Part shown: positions 24,502 to 33,290 of the stretch, piece by piece | Layout: each line of letters opens with the position of its first letter | How positions within the stretch are numbered: the stretch's first letter is position 1 | Assembly (NCBI RefSeq): GCF_002307495.1 | Contig: NZ_NTMR01000003.1 | Span: 310,001 to 374,000, forward strand | Source: Pseudomonas abyssi | GTDB lineage: Bacteria > Pseudomonadota > Gammaproteobacteria > Pseudomonadales > Pseudomonadaceae | DNA length: 64,000 bases | Direction of reading: 5' to 3' | Notes under the pieces: generated by a model | What the model was told of the DNA's origin: nothing | The model's database searches: none | The model's input: only the letters and a program-made list of their open reading frames with translations | Position numbers and translations under genes: made by a program

Positions 24502-26316
24502 ATGCACCCCGAAGTACGAGCGGTAACAGAGCGGTTACGCGAGCGCAGCCGCCTCTCCAGGACGGCGTATCTGGCGCAGATGGCGCAGGCGCCGGCCGGG
24601 CGCAGCGGTCTGTCGTGCGGCAATCTGGCGCACGGCATGGCGGCTTGCTCTGCGCAGGACAAGCAACGCATCCGCATGATCGACCAGGTCAATATCGGTA
24701 TGGTCAGCGCCTACAACGACATGCTGTCAGCCCATCAACCCTACGAGCGCTATCCGCAGCTGCTGCGCGACTACCTGCGCAGCATTGGCGCCACCGGCCA
24801 GGTGGCGGGCGGGGTGCCAGCCATGTGCGACGGTGTCACCCAGGGCGAGCCGGGCATGGAGCTGTCGTTGGCCAGCCGTGATGTGATTGCCATGGGCACG
24901 GCGGTGGCGCTATCGCACAACATGTTCAATGGCGTGCTGTGCTTTGGCATCTGCGACAAGATTGTGCCGGGGTTGTTGCTCGGTGCCCTGCGTTTTGGTC
25001 ACCTGCCCGTCGTCTTTGTGCCGTCCGGCCCCATGCCCAGCGGCTTGCCAAACAGCGAGAAGGTGCGGGTAAGGCAGTTGTACGCCGAGGGCAAGGTGGA
25101 TCGCGAGCAACTGCTGGCCGCTGAAAGCGCGTCCTACCACAGCCCCGGCACCTGTACTTTCTATGGCACCGCCAACACCAACCAGATGCTGCTCGAAGCC
25201 ATGGGATTGCAACTGCCGGGGGCGTCTTTTGTTGCCCCGGATACGCCGTTGCGTGACGCGCTGAGCCAGGCCGCGGCCAAGGCTGCGGTGACCTTGGCCC
25301 GGGCCGGGGAGGGTCGCCTGTGTCAGGTGCTGGATGAGCGCGCGCTGATCAACGCCGTGGTCATGCTGCTGGCCACCGGCGGGTCGACCAACCTGACGTT
25401 GCATCTGGTTGCCATCGGTCAGGCGGCCGGGTTGCAGTTGCGCTGGGAGGATATGGCTGACCTGTCGCGGGTGGTGCCGACGCTTGCGCACATCTATCCC
25501 AGCGGCAAGGCCGACATCAACCAGTTTCAGGCCGCGGGCGGTACGGCCTGGCTGTTCCGCGAGCTGTTGGCGGCGGGCTTGCTGCACGAGGATGTACAGA
25601 CTGTCGCCGGTACCGGACTGTCGCGCTACTGTCAGGAGCCGTACCTGCACAATGGCGAGCTTGCCTGGCGCGACGGTCCGCAGGCGAGTCTGGATGGCGA
25701 CGTGCTGAGGCCGGTTAGCGCACCCTTCGCCGCCGATGGCGGCTTGCGCATGCTTGACGGCGAACTGGGCCGGGGCGTGGTGAAGGTGTCGGCGGTGGCG
25801 TCGGCGCATCGGCAGGTGACGGCGCCCTGTCGCGTGTTTGATAGCCAAGAGGCCTTTGTTGCCGCCTTTCAGGCCGGTGAGCTGGCGCGGGATGTGGTCG
25901 CCGTAGTGCGCTTTCAGGGACCGGCAGCCAACGGCATGCCCGAGCTGCATCGCCTGATGCCCTATCTCGGCGTGCTGCAGGATCAAGGGCACCGGGTGGC
26001 TCTGGTGACAGACGGCCGTCTGTCCGGCGCCTCGGGCAAGGTGCCCGCGGCCATCCATCTGTGCCCCGAGGCACTGCAGGGCGGCGCGATCGCGCGGCTG
26101 CGAGACGGCGACGTGCTGAGCCTGGATGCCGACGCGGGTACGCTGCAGGTACAGGCCGATGGCCCTGACTGGCAGCAGCGTGAGCTGGCTGCCTGCCCGC
26201 AGACGGTGCGTCGGGGCTGGGGGCGTGAGCTGTTTGCGTTCATGCGCACACAAGCCAGCTCGGCCGAGCTGGGTGCCAGCGTCTTTACCACCGGTTTGCA
26301 TGAGGCTGACCAGTGA
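24502..26316 (+). CDS. edd: 6-Phosphogluconate dehydratase
   Basis: A 604-residue dehydratase of the IlvD/Edd family, converting 6-phosphogluconate to 2-keto-3-deoxy-6-phosphogluconate. Motifs include NIGMVSAYNDMLSAHQPY, VPAMCDGVTQGEPGMELSL, LCFGICDKIVPGLLLG, LLATGGSTNLTLHL and VTDGRLSGASGKVPAAIH, with cysteines for a 4Fe-4S cluster. ATG 24502 has GGAG 8 bases upstream; a TTG 24 bases earlier is unlikely. First gene of an edd-pgl-eda operon. HexR usually controls these genes, but no clear HexR palindrome was found in 24409-24501. Confidence 0.96.
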   Translation: MHPEVRAVTERLRERSRLSRTAYLAQMAQAPAGRSGLSCGNLAHGMAACSAQDKQRIRMIDQVNIGMVSAYNDMLSAHQPYERYPQLLRDYLRSIGATGQVAGGVPAMCDGVTQGEPGMELSLASRDVIAMGTAVALSHNMFNGVLCFGICDKIVPGLLLGALRFGHLPVVFVPSGPMPSGLPNSEKVRVRQLYAEGKVDREQLLAAESASYHSPGTCTFYGTANTNQMLLEAMGLQLPGASFVAPDTPLRDALSQAAAKAAVTLARAGEGRLCQVLDERALINAVVMLLATGGSTNLTLHLVAIGQAAGLQLRWEDMADLSRVVPTLAHIYPSGKADINQFQAAGGTAWLFRELLAAGLLHEDVQTVAGTGLSRYCQEPYLHNGELAWRDGPQASLDGDVLRPVSAPFAADGGLRMLDGELGRGVVKVSAVASAHRQVTAPCRVFDSQEAFVAAFQAGELARDVVAVVRFQGPAANGMPELHRLMPYLGVLQDQGHRVALVTDGRLSGASGKVPAAIHLCPEALQGGAIARLRDGDVLSLDADAGTLQVQADGPDWQQRELAACPQTVRRGWGRELFAFMRTQASSAELGASVFTTGLHEADQ

Positions 26317-27029
26317 GCCGCGCATGGCTGGCGGCATTGCGTCAGCGTGGCGTTGCCTGGGTGGAGACCTCGACCTCGGCGGCGCACGCGCAAGGGTTGG
26401 CCGAGACGGTGGCGGCGGCCCTGCGAGAGGCGCTGGTGTTGCGCGGCGAGGCAAAGCTGGCCTTGTCGGGCGGGCGCAGTCCGATCCCTTTTCTGGATGC
26501 GTTGGCATGCCAGCTGCTTGACTGGGAGGACATCAAGCTCACCCTGGTCGATGAGCGCTGGGTGGGCAGTGATCAACCTGATAGTAACGAGCGGCTGTTG
26601 CGCTCACATCTGCAGCCGGTGTTTGATCGCGTGCACTGGCTGCCGTTGTATCGGGGCCTAAGCCCTGTGCAGGATGCAGCCGTGGCGGGGACGATGCTGC
26701 TTGAGTGGCAACCGCTGGATGTGGCGGTACTGGGTATGGGGCTGGATGGCCACACCGCCTCGCTGTTTCCTGGCCAGCCGCGGGTCAGCGAATGGCTGCA
26801 ACCCGACGTCGGCACGGTGTGCGCGGCGACCTTGGCGGCGGATGAGTCGCCGAGGTTGACCCTCACCGGGCGTGCGTTACACTCCGCGCGCCGCCAGCTA
26901 CTGGCGATCAGCGGTGAGCAGAAACTGCAGGTGTTGATCGGGGCGCTGGAGCGCGACCCGGCGGATTGCCCGATAGCGGCGTTCTTGCGTGCGCCGCTGG
27001 AGATTCACTATTGCTCGGACCAAGCCTGA
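26313..27029 (+). CDS. pgl: 6-Phosphogluconolactonase
   Basis: A 238-residue enzyme hydrolysing 6-phosphogluconolactone to 6-phosphogluconate. The NagB-like fold motifs are present: LALSGGRSPIPFLDAL, LTLVDERWVGSDQPDSNERLL and VLGMGLDGHTASLFPG, with the catalytic His in the last. The GTG start overlaps the edd stop (GTGA), so translation is coupled to edd. Normal length for the family. Confidence 0.95.
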   Translation: MSRAWLAALRQRGVAWVETSTSAAHAQGLAETVAAALREALVLRGEAKLALSGGRSPIPFLDALACQLLDWEDIKLTLVDERWVGSDQPDSNERLLRSHLQPVFDRVHWLPLYRGLSPVQDAAVAGTMLLEWQPLDVAVLGMGLDGHTASLFPGQPRVSEWLQPDVGTVCAATLAADESPRLTLTGRALHSARRQLLAISGEQKLQVLIGALERDPADCPIAAFLRAPLEIHYCSDQA

Positions 27030-27037
27030 GGACACTG

Positions 27038-27691
27038 ATGTCGCTGCCCGAAAAGACCCGCCTGCTTGACAGTCTGTTTGCAGACTGCCGCCTGTTGCCG
27101 CTGCTTAATATTGAGCGCCTGACGGATGTGCTGCCGTTGGCCGATGCCCTCAGCGCGGGCGGCGTGAACACCCTGGAAATTACCCTGCGTACGCCCCTCG
27201 GGATCGACGCTGTTGCGCTGCTGCGCGCAGAGCGCCCGACACTGACAATCGGCGCCGGCACGGTGCTGGATGCAAGCCAGTTTGCCGGGGTACAGGCTGC
27301 CGGCGCGGCGTTTGTGGTTACGCCGGGCTGTACCGAGGAACTGCTGGAAGCTGGCCGCGATGGTTTGATTCCGTTGTTGCCGGGCATTGCCACAGCATCC
27401 GAGCTGATGCAGGGCTATCGTCTGGGTTACCGGCGCTTCAAGCTGTTTCCGGCGGAAATTGCGGGCGGCGTTGGATTGCTCAAAGCTTTTGCCGGCCCGT
27501 TCCGCGACGCTGCGTTTTGCCCCACCGGCGGGATCACTGCCGACAACCTCGGCGCCTATCTGGCTCAGCCGAATGTGATGGCGGTGGGCGGCAGCTGGAT
27601 AGCGCCACCGCAGCTGATCGCGGCGGGGCGCTGGCAGGAGATTACGGCGCTGGTGCAGGCGGCCGTCGCCGCCGACCAACGCGTCGATTGA
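27038..27691 (+). CDS. eda: KDPG aldolase
   Basis: A 217-residue aldolase that splits 2-keto-3-deoxy-6-phosphogluconate into pyruvate and glyceraldehyde 3-phosphate. Catalytic residues are visible: Glu47 and Arg51 in NTLEITLRT, and Schiff-base Lys135 in YRRFKLFPAE; the phosphate-binding PTGGIT follows. ATG 27038 lies 8 bases after the pgl stop, with a GAGGA-type site upstream. It completes the Entner-Doudoroff operon; glucose-6-phosphate dehydrogenase (zwf) is not in the window. Confidence 0.95.
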   Translation: MSLPEKTRLLDSLFADCRLLPLLNIERLTDVLPLADALSAGGVNTLEITLRTPLGIDAVALLRAERPTLTIGAGTVLDASQFAGVQAAGAAFVVTPGCTEELLEAGRDGLIPLLPGIATASELMQGYRLGYRRFKLFPAEIAGGVGLLKAFAGPFRDAAFCPTGGITADNLGAYLAQPNVMAVGGSWIAPPQLIAAGRWQEITALVQAAVAADQRVD

Positions 27692-27709
27692 TGTCGTCGC
27701 GACCGAGCC

Positions 27710-28642
27710 TTATGGCTTGCTGGGATCGACAAACCCGTCGGGTTTGAGAATCAGCAGGTCACAGGGCGTTGCGTCGATCAGGCGCTCGGCGGTGTGTCCG
27801 ATCAATGCGCTTTCCAGCCGTGAGCGTGATACGGCACCCATGATCAGCAGGTCAATCTTCTGCTCTTCGACAAAGCCTGGCAGTGCCTCTTCCGGGTCTC
27901 CCTCAAGCAGGTGCGTGGCGGCGCCATCAGCAGGCGAGCGCGCGACCAACTGGCTGAACGCCGTAGCGTGATGTTGCTTCACATCCTTGGCATAGCCCTC
28001 GTAGTCGGCAATGACGCTGGCGTCGAACACCATGGTGCGCGGCAGCGGCGTGTAGCAATGGGCCAGGTGCAGTTGCGCGTTGAGCTGTTGGCCGAGTTCA
28101 TGGCCACAGGCAATCAGCTTGTTGTCCAGCGCGGCTGGCTTGTCCGCGCTATGCAGCGGGTCGACACTGGCGCATAGCTGCTTCAGCGGGTTCTCGCCAT
28201 GTTTGACCAGCCACAGCGGCACTTCGCAGTAGCGAATCAGTTGCCAGTCGGCGGCACTCAGCAGGAGGCGCTTGAGCGGATTGCGCTGGTGGGTGGTTTT
28301 GAGCACCAGATCCGGCTTGCGAGCCTGTACCTCGCGCAGCACGTGGCGGTCCAGGCGCTTACCCCAGATTGCTGTGATGTCGACCTGCACGCCCTGGGAA
28401 CGCAGCGGTGCCGCCAGCTTTTCCAGATAGCTGGTGTGATGCTCAAGTAGGGACTGGCGCGCTTTTTCCAGCGCATGCGACTCAAACAGCATGCCGCCAT
28501 CCAGCGCCGGAATGTAGTCACAGAGCATCAGGGTGAGGCTGGCCTGCTGATAATGCTCAAGCAGCTGTGTTGCGCGCTCCAGGGCGGGTTGCTGTTCCTC
28601 GCGGGAGGCGTCGATGACGACCAGAATGTGGCGAATATCCAT
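27710..28642 (-). CDS. Tandem universal stress protein (UspE-like)
   Basis: A 310-residue cytoplasmic protein with two Usp domains. The first (1 to about 150) starts MDIRHILVVIDASREE. The second (about 155-305) ends with IDLLIMGAVSRSRLESALIGHTAERLIDATPCDLLILKP, whose G-x2-S-R-x8-G-x-TAE pattern resembles the nucleotide-binding loop of UspA-type proteins. ATG 28642 has AGGAG upstream; the frame is open to 28714. UspE-type proteins support survival and motility or adhesion under stress. It converges on eda. Confidence 0.88.
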   Translation of the reverse strand: MDIRHILVVIDASREEQQPALERATQLLEHYQQASLTLMLCDYIPALDGGMLFESHALEKARQSLLEHHTSYLEKLAAPLRSQGVQVDITAIWGKRLDRHVLREVQARKPDLVLKTTHQRNPLKRLLLSAADWQLIRYCEVPLWLVKHGENPLKQLCASVDPLHSADKPAALDNKLIACGHELGQQLNAQLHLAHCYTPLPRTMVFDASVIADYEGYAKDVKQHHATAFSQLVARSPADGAATHLLEGDPEEALPGFVEEQKIDLLIMGAVSRSRLESALIGHTAERLIDATPCDLLILKPDGFVDPSKP

Positions 28643-28788
28643 ACAGCTGACTCCTGTTGTCCAAGGCTCTGGTTCGGGAATCTCTAGCCTAGCGAAGCCT
28701 GCCGGGTTTTGCACTGATCTGGGTCATCGCACGGGTTGCTGCAGAACGGCGCGCAGCTGCCGATACAGGGCCATTAGCGGAGGTAAAT

Positions 28789-29163
28789 ATGAACAGATTC
28801 TGGCTCTACCCGGCGTTGGCTGCGCTGCTTAGCGGGTGTGCGTCCACGGCCTACAATGATCACCTTGATGAGGCCTATAAGGCGTATGCCGAAGGCGACT
28901 GTAGTCGGGTGATTGCCGAGCTGTCGCGCACCGAACGGGCGATTCGGGCCAGGCCCTATCTGCAGCCCGAGGTCTCTCTGCTGCGTGGCCAGTGTCTGGA
29001 ACGGCAGTCGCTGTATCTGGATGCTATTCAGATCTATCGCTTCATGCTCGACAGCTATCCCGCCAGCGAATACAGCTACCGCGCGGCGGCCCGGCTGGAA
29101 ACCTTGCGGCAGCTCGGGCACTACGATCCGGCCCGGCCAGTGCCGCCGCGCGCTGAGGATTGA
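28789..29163 (+). CDS. Small TPR-like lipoprotein
   Basis: A 124-residue predicted lipoprotein. The signal peptide ends in a Leu-Leu-Ser-Gly-Cys lipobox with Cys at about residue 17, and Ala at +2 suggests the outer membrane. The remainder is helical with a repeat-like pattern (AYKAYAEGDCSRVIAELS and SLYLDAIQIYRFMLDSYPASEYSYRAAARLETL), consistent with one or two tetratricopeptide repeats. The family is not recognised. GGAGG precedes ATG 28789. First of four same-strand genes leading to sbcB. Confidence 0.75.
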   Translation: MNRFWLYPALAALLSGCASTAYNDHLDEAYKAYAEGDCSRVIAELSRTERAIRARPYLQPEVSLLRGQCLERQSLYLDAIQIYRFMLDSYPASEYSYRAAARLETLRQLGHYDPARPVPPRAED

Positions 29164-29232
29164 ACGCTTGGCTGGATAGTGGCCGTCCGCTATGCTCAGA
29201 GATCTGTTTTGTCCAATCGGGGTTAGCTCACC

Positions 29233-29658
29233 ATGCGCATCCTGGCGCTGCTACTGGCCTGCTGTGGCCTCAGCCTGCCGCTGCAGGCAGAAATCTACCG
29301 CTGGGTGGATGCCAACGGGCAGGTGCACTTTGGCGAGCGTCCACGTCCGGGTGCTGAAACGGTGGAAGTGCGCCCGCAGGTGATTGAGCGTGATCAGCGC
29401 ATGCGAGACGGTGAGGCCGATATGCAGCGGCTGCTTGAGGTGCGTACGGCCGAGCGGGAGCAACGCAATGCGCAGTTGGCCGAGCGGCGGCAGCAGCAGG
29501 CGGCGCGCTGCCGGCAACTGCAACAGCGTCTGGCTGATTTCCAGCGCCGTACCTACTGGTATGAAGAGGACGCGCAGGGCAAACGGGTAGAGGTCAGCCC
29601 GGCGCGCGTGCGTGAGGCCGAAGCGGCAGTTCGCCAACAGATAGCGGAGCAATGCTGA
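29233..29658 (+). CDS. DUF4124-type periplasmic protein
   Basis: A 141-residue secreted protein. A signal peptide of about 19 residues is followed by AEIYRWVDANGQVHFGERPRPGAE, the short beta-rich DUF4124 motif common in gammaproteobacterial envelope proteins. The rest is a charged Gln/Arg/Glu-rich coiled coil with several cysteines. Function unknown. The stop is one base before the PilZ gene, suggesting an operon. Confidence 0.82.
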   Translation: MRILALLLACCGLSLPLQAEIYRWVDANGQVHFGERPRPGAETVEVRPQVIERDQRMRDGEADMQRLLEVRTAEREQRNAQLAERRQQQAARCRQLQQRLADFQRRTYWYEEDAQGKRVEVSPARVREAEAAVRQQIAEQC

Positions 29659-29659
29659 C

Positions 29660-30055
29660 ATGCAACTGCTTCCCGACTCCGGCCCGGCCCCGGCACCCGA
29701 GCAGCGGCGTATTCCGCGGCATCAGTTAAGCGCTTATCTGGCGGTCTACAACAGCCTGACCGGTCGCCCCTTTGGCTACATCGGTAATCTGTCCTCGCAC
29801 GGCATCATGCTGCTCTGTGCGGTGCCGGTCATGCTTAACGAGGAATATCACCTGGAGCTACATCTGCCCGAGATGAGCGCCAAGGAGTACCCCCGCTGCA
29901 TTCGATTTCGGGCCCGCAGCCGCTGGTGCCGGGCCGATGTCACGCCCGGTCATTACGACTGCGGTTTCAGTATCAGTCACAACCGCGAAGCCTTCGCCGG
30001 CCTCACCACAGCCCTGCAGCGCTACTTCACGTTCGGTGACTTTGCGGGTGCCTGA
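29660..30055 (+). CDS. PilZ-domain protein
   Basis: A 131-residue single-domain protein. The c-di-GMP-binding arginine motif is present (QRRIPRHQL, RxxxR near residues 16-20). The second motif reads GNLSSHG rather than the consensus D/NxSxxG; Asn in place of Asp is tolerated in some binders. Probably a c-di-GMP effector, in a window with five c-di-GMP turnover proteins. The preceding gene ends one base upstream. Binding is an inference from motifs only. Confidence 0.82.
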   Translation: MQLLPDSGPAPAPEQRRIPRHQLSAYLAVYNSLTGRPFGYIGNLSSHGIMLLCAVPVMLNEEYHLELHLPEMSAKEYPRCIRFRARSRWCRADVTPGHYDCGFSISHNREAFAGLTTALQRYFTFGDFAGA

Positions 30056-30100
30056 GGCGCTCAGGTGCGTTACCCTGCCGCTTTGCCTGCAGGGGGAGAC

Positions 30101-31552
30101 ATGAGCAAGCGCTTTTTCTGGTACGACTTTGAGTCCACCGGCATTGACCCGCGGCGTGATCGACCGGTGCAGGTGGCCGGGTTGGCAACCAACGCCGAGC
30201 TGGAAGAAGTGGGCGAACCACTGTGTATTGATGCGCGCTTGCCGTCAGATGTGCTGCCGCACCCGCAGGCGTGTCTGGTCACCGGCATCACGCCGCAGCG
30301 ACTGGCCAACGGTTTGCCGGAAGCGGAGTTTATCCAGCGCCTGCATGAGCAGATGATGCAGCCCGGGACTTGTAGTGTCGGCTACAACAACCTGCGCTTT
30401 GACGATGAGATGACGCGCTTCTCGTTGTACCGCAACTTTCATGACCCCTATGCACGTGAGTGGCAGGGCGGCAACAGCCGCTGGGACCTGCTCGATGCCC
30501 TGCGTGCGGCACACGCGCTGCGTCCCGAGGGCATCGAATGGCCGCAGGTGGAGGGCTTTACCAGTCTGCGTCTTGAGCTGCTGACTGCCGCCAACGGCAT
30601 CGATCACGGGCAGGCTCACGATGCCCTCGCCGACGTGCGCGCCACCATTGCCATGGCGCGCCTGCTAAAGCGCGCGCAGCCGCGCCTGTTTGATTACCTG
30701 CTGGGCTTGCGTGACAAGCGCCGGGTGGCGGAATTCATCGAGCTGCAGCAGGTGCGTCCGCTGGTGCACGTGTCCGGCCGTTTTGGCCGCGAGCGCAGCG
30801 GGCTATCGCTGGTGCTGCCGCTCGGTTGGCACCCGATCAACCGCAATGCGGTGATTGTCTATGATCTGGCTGCTGATCCGGCGGCGCTGACCGATATGGC
30901 ACCAGAGCAGGTACGCGAGCGGCTGTATACGCGTACTGAAGACCTGCCGGAAGGCCAGGTACGTCCCGGCCTGAAGCTGGTTCACATCAACAAATGCCCC
31001 GTGCTGGCGGATACCAAAGTGCTGTTGCCGGCAGATATAGAGCGGCTGCAGCTGGATATGCCGCTGCTATTGGCGCGTGCCGAGCAACTGGCGCATTGGC
31101 GTGAGCAGGGGCAGGGAACCCTGGCCGAGATTTATCGAGAGCAGCCCGGTGACAGCGCCGAGCAAGACGCTGAGGTACAACTGTACGATGGGTTTCTTAG
31201 TGATGCCGATCGCCGACTAATGACAGCCATACGCGAGGCCGATGGTGCGGCGCTGGGGGCGATGCGCTGGCCGTTGCGGGATCAGCGGCTGGTGGATATG
31301 TTGCCGCGTTATCGCGCACGCAACTTTCCGGACAGCCTGAATTCAGAGGAGCAGCAGCAATGGTTGGCCTGGTGCGCTGCCAGATTGTCCGGCGCCGCCC
31401 CGGGAGCGCCTGTCACCCTGCCGGTTTTCCTGCAGGAGATTGATGCCCTGTTGCCAACCCTGGATGCGGCGCAGCAGGCGCTATTGCAAAGTTGGCGTGC
31501 GTACGGGGTGCAGCAGGCTCAACTGCTGGGCATTCAGCAAACGGCCGGGTAA
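30101..31552 (+). CDS. sbcB: Exodeoxyribonuclease I
   Basis: A 483-residue 3'-to-5' single-strand DNA exonuclease of the DnaQ superfamily. Exo I motif FFWYDFESTGIDPRRDR contains the catalytic Asp-x-Glu; Exo II is GYNNLRFDDEMTRFSLYRNFHDPYAREW; Exo III is HDALADVRATIAMARLL. The C-terminal ExoI-specific and SH3-like parts follow. ATG 30101 has GGGGGAG just upstream. It acts in recombination and mismatch repair. The sbcB-mvaT-purU neighbourhood matches gene order I know from P. aeruginosa. Confidence 0.96.
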   Translation: MSKRFFWYDFESTGIDPRRDRPVQVAGLATNAELEEVGEPLCIDARLPSDVLPHPQACLVTGITPQRLANGLPEAEFIQRLHEQMMQPGTCSVGYNNLRFDDEMTRFSLYRNFHDPYAREWQGGNSRWDLLDALRAAHALRPEGIEWPQVEGFTSLRLELLTAANGIDHGQAHDALADVRATIAMARLLKRAQPRLFDYLLGLRDKRRVAEFIELQQVRPLVHVSGRFGRERSGLSLVLPLGWHPINRNAVIVYDLAADPAALTDMAPEQVRERLYTRTEDLPEGQVRPGLKLVHINKCPVLADTKVLLPADIERLQLDMPLLLARAEQLAHWREQGQGTLAEIYREQPGDSAEQDAEVQLYDGFLSDADRRLMTAIREADGAALGAMRWPLRDQRLVDMLPRYRARNFPDSLNSEEQQQWLAWCAARLSGAAPGAPVTLPVFLQEIDALLPTLDAAQQALLQSWRAYGVQQAQLLGIQQTAG

Positions 31553-31620
31553 ATCCGGAATGGGCGCGGGCGCTGGTGATGGCCCTGTGGGGCTGGCCCT
31601 GATGCCTGCGATGAGGCAAT

Positions 31621-31652
31621 AAAAAACCCGATGCGCTGGCATCGGGTTTTTT
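31621..31652. terminator. Bidirectional rho-independent terminator (sbcB / mvaT)
   Basis: A symmetrical AAAAAACCCGATGC...GCATCGGGTTTTTT hairpin with a 4-base loop lies between convergent sbcB and mvaT and can end both transcripts. Confidence 0.93.
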
Positions 31653-31665
31653 ATTACTGCAGCTA

Positions 31666-32037
31666 TCAACCCAGGATGGTGACCCAGGACTCGACAGTGT
31701 CGGCGCCGTACTTTTCTTTCCAGGCCTTCAGAGTCTTGTGGTTGCCACCTTTGGTTTCGATGACTTCGCCGGTGTTCGGGTTCTTGTACTGCTTTACTTT
31801 ACGTGCGCGCTTGGCGCCACCAGCGGTCTTGCCCTTGGGAGCGGCCAGTTTGTTGTCCGGGTCCAGAATGGCGGCAACATCTTTCAGCGACTTGTTGTAC
31901 TGACCCATCAGGCTGCGCAGTTTTTCTTCGAACTCGATTTCTTTCTTAAGTTTGTCATCATTGGACATCGAGTTCAGACGCTCTTTAAGTTCGCGGATCT
32001 GTTCTTCGATGTTTCGATATTCTTGCAGCATGGACAT
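31666..32037 (-). CDS. mvaT: H-NS-family xenogeneic silencer MvaT
   Basis: A 123-residue nucleoid protein. The N-terminal half is a charged oligomerisation coiled coil (IEEQIRELKERLNSMSNDDKLKKE). The C-terminal DNA-binding domain has KRARKVKQYKNPNTGEVIETKGGNHKTLKAW, including the Arg and Gly-Gly-Asn elements of the MvaT AT-pincer. It silences AT-rich, horizontally acquired DNA and is specific to Pseudomonas and close relatives, a main basis for the taxonomic guess. Length and start MSMLQEYR match homologues. Confidence 0.97.
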   Translation of the reverse strand: MSMLQEYRNIEEQIRELKERLNSMSNDDKLKKEIEFEEKLRSLMGQYNKSLKDVAAILDPDNKLAAPKGKTAGGAKRARKVKQYKNPNTGEVIETKGGNHKTLKAWKEKYGADTVESWVTILG

Positions 32038-32371
32038 GGGATAGTTTCCTTTATGTCTAGTTTGATAATCAGGACGAAAAGAATAATAGGTTATGCCTGC
32101 TCAACCTACAATAAGTTGTTGTCTATCCCCGCGTGCCACAATCGGCGTTTTTATGTTTGCGATGTCATCTCTTTCCCCGCTGCAACGCGCTGTAACATCA
32201 CCAAAGCAGCGATAGTGCTCGTCTTCGTTTGCGCCGCTCTGCCTGACGCCTTGATGACCGAATTAGTCCGCACGCAAACAGGGGCAACAGGGTAGAATGT
32301 CGCGGCCCGAAATGTCCTGTTCAAGTGATACGGGCAATGTCTTTTGAAAATCGCACACCACAGGAGAGCAA
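32038..32371. other. Divergent mvaT-purU promoter region
   Basis: A 334-base spacer, more AT-rich than the surrounding genes, especially 32041-32170. It must hold promoters for mvaT (minus) and purU (plus). TAGAAT at 32293-32298 is a candidate -10 for purU, and AGGAGAG precedes the purU ATG. No ORF, repeat or strong hairpin recognised. AT-rich DNA here would suit MvaT autoregulation, which is an inference. Confidence 0.45.
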
Positions 32372-33223
32372 ATGCGCACTTTCAGGCTGGTAATCGCCTG
32401 CCCGGATCGGGTTGGCATCGTCGCCAAGGTCAGTAACGTACTGGCAACCTATAACGGCTGGATTACCGAAGCCAATCATCATTCGGATAACTTGTCCGGT
32501 TGGTTTTTCATGCGCCACGAGATTCGCGCCGATTCCCTGCCGTTTGACCTGGAAGGGCTGCGTACCGCCTTTGCTCCGATTGCTCGGGAGTTTCAGATGG
32601 ACTGGCGGGTAAGTGACTCGGCAGTACGTAAGAAAGTGGTCTTGATGGCCAGTCGCGAGTCTCACTGTCTGGCAGATTTGTTACATCGCTGGCACAGCGG
32701 CGAACTGGACTGCGAGATCAGTAGTGTCATCTCCAACCATGACGATTTGCGCAGCATGGTCGAGTGGCACGGTATTCCCTTCCACCATGTACCGGTGGAC
32801 CCGAAAGACAAAGAACCGGCGTTTGCCGAAGTTACCCGCCTGGTTGATGAACAGCAGGCTGAATGTATTGTACTGGCCCGCTATATGCAGATTCTGCCGC
32901 CGGCGCTGTGCGAGCGTTATGCGCATCGCATTATCAATATTCACCATAGTTTTCTGCCGTCGTTTGTCGGTGCGCGCCCTTACCACCAGGCTGCGCAACG
33001 GGGGGTCAAGTTGATCGGTGCCACCTGCCACTATGTCACTGAAGAACTCGATGCCGGACCGATCATCGAGCAGGACGTGGTGCGCATCACCCATCGCAAC
33101 AACGCCGAGGACATGGTGCGTCTGGGCAAGGACGTCGAGAAGATGGTGCTGTCGCGTGGCTTGCGCTATCACCTGGAAGATCGCGTGCTGGTTCACGACA
33201 ACAAGACGGTGGTGTTCAGCTAA
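32372..33223 (+). CDS. purU: Formyltetrahydrofolate deformylase
   Basis: A 283-residue enzyme hydrolysing 10-formyltetrahydrofolate to formate and tetrahydrofolate. The N-terminal ACT domain (about 1-80, MRTFRLVIACPDRVGIVAKVSN) is followed by a formyltransferase-fold domain containing SVISNHDDLRSMVEWHGIPFHHVP, NIHHSFLPSFVGARPYHQA (catalytic Asn/His) and TEELDAGPIIEQD (catalytic Asp). It supplies formate for purine synthesis and balances one-carbon pools. Next to mvaT as in P. aeruginosa. Confidence 0.96.
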   Translation: MRTFRLVIACPDRVGIVAKVSNVLATYNGWITEANHHSDNLSGWFFMRHEIRADSLPFDLEGLRTAFAPIAREFQMDWRVSDSAVRKKVVLMASRESHCLADLLHRWHSGELDCEISSVISNHDDLRSMVEWHGIPFHHVPVDPKDKEPAFAEVTRLVDEQQAECIVLARYMQILPPALCERYAHRIINIHHSFLPSFVGARPYHQAAQRGVKLIGATCHYVTEELDAGPIIEQDVVRITHRNNAEDMVRLGKDVEKMVLSRGLRYHLEDRVLVHDNKTVVFS

Positions 33224-33290
33224 GCTGTAGAGGGACGTTCGTGTTGCTGGCGTTAGTGTCGAGGCGTCAGCACCCCTTACAGGAGGCTTT

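Noticed and set aside
24910-26508. 532-codon minus-strand open frame opposite edd
   Set aside because: Low-complexity Arg/Gln/His translation and complete overlap with an unambiguous edd gene show it is a GC-driven shadow.
31561-31623. 20-codon ORF between sbcB and the bidirectional terminator
   Set aside because: Gly/Ala-rich, no good ribosome site, and it runs into the terminator stem.
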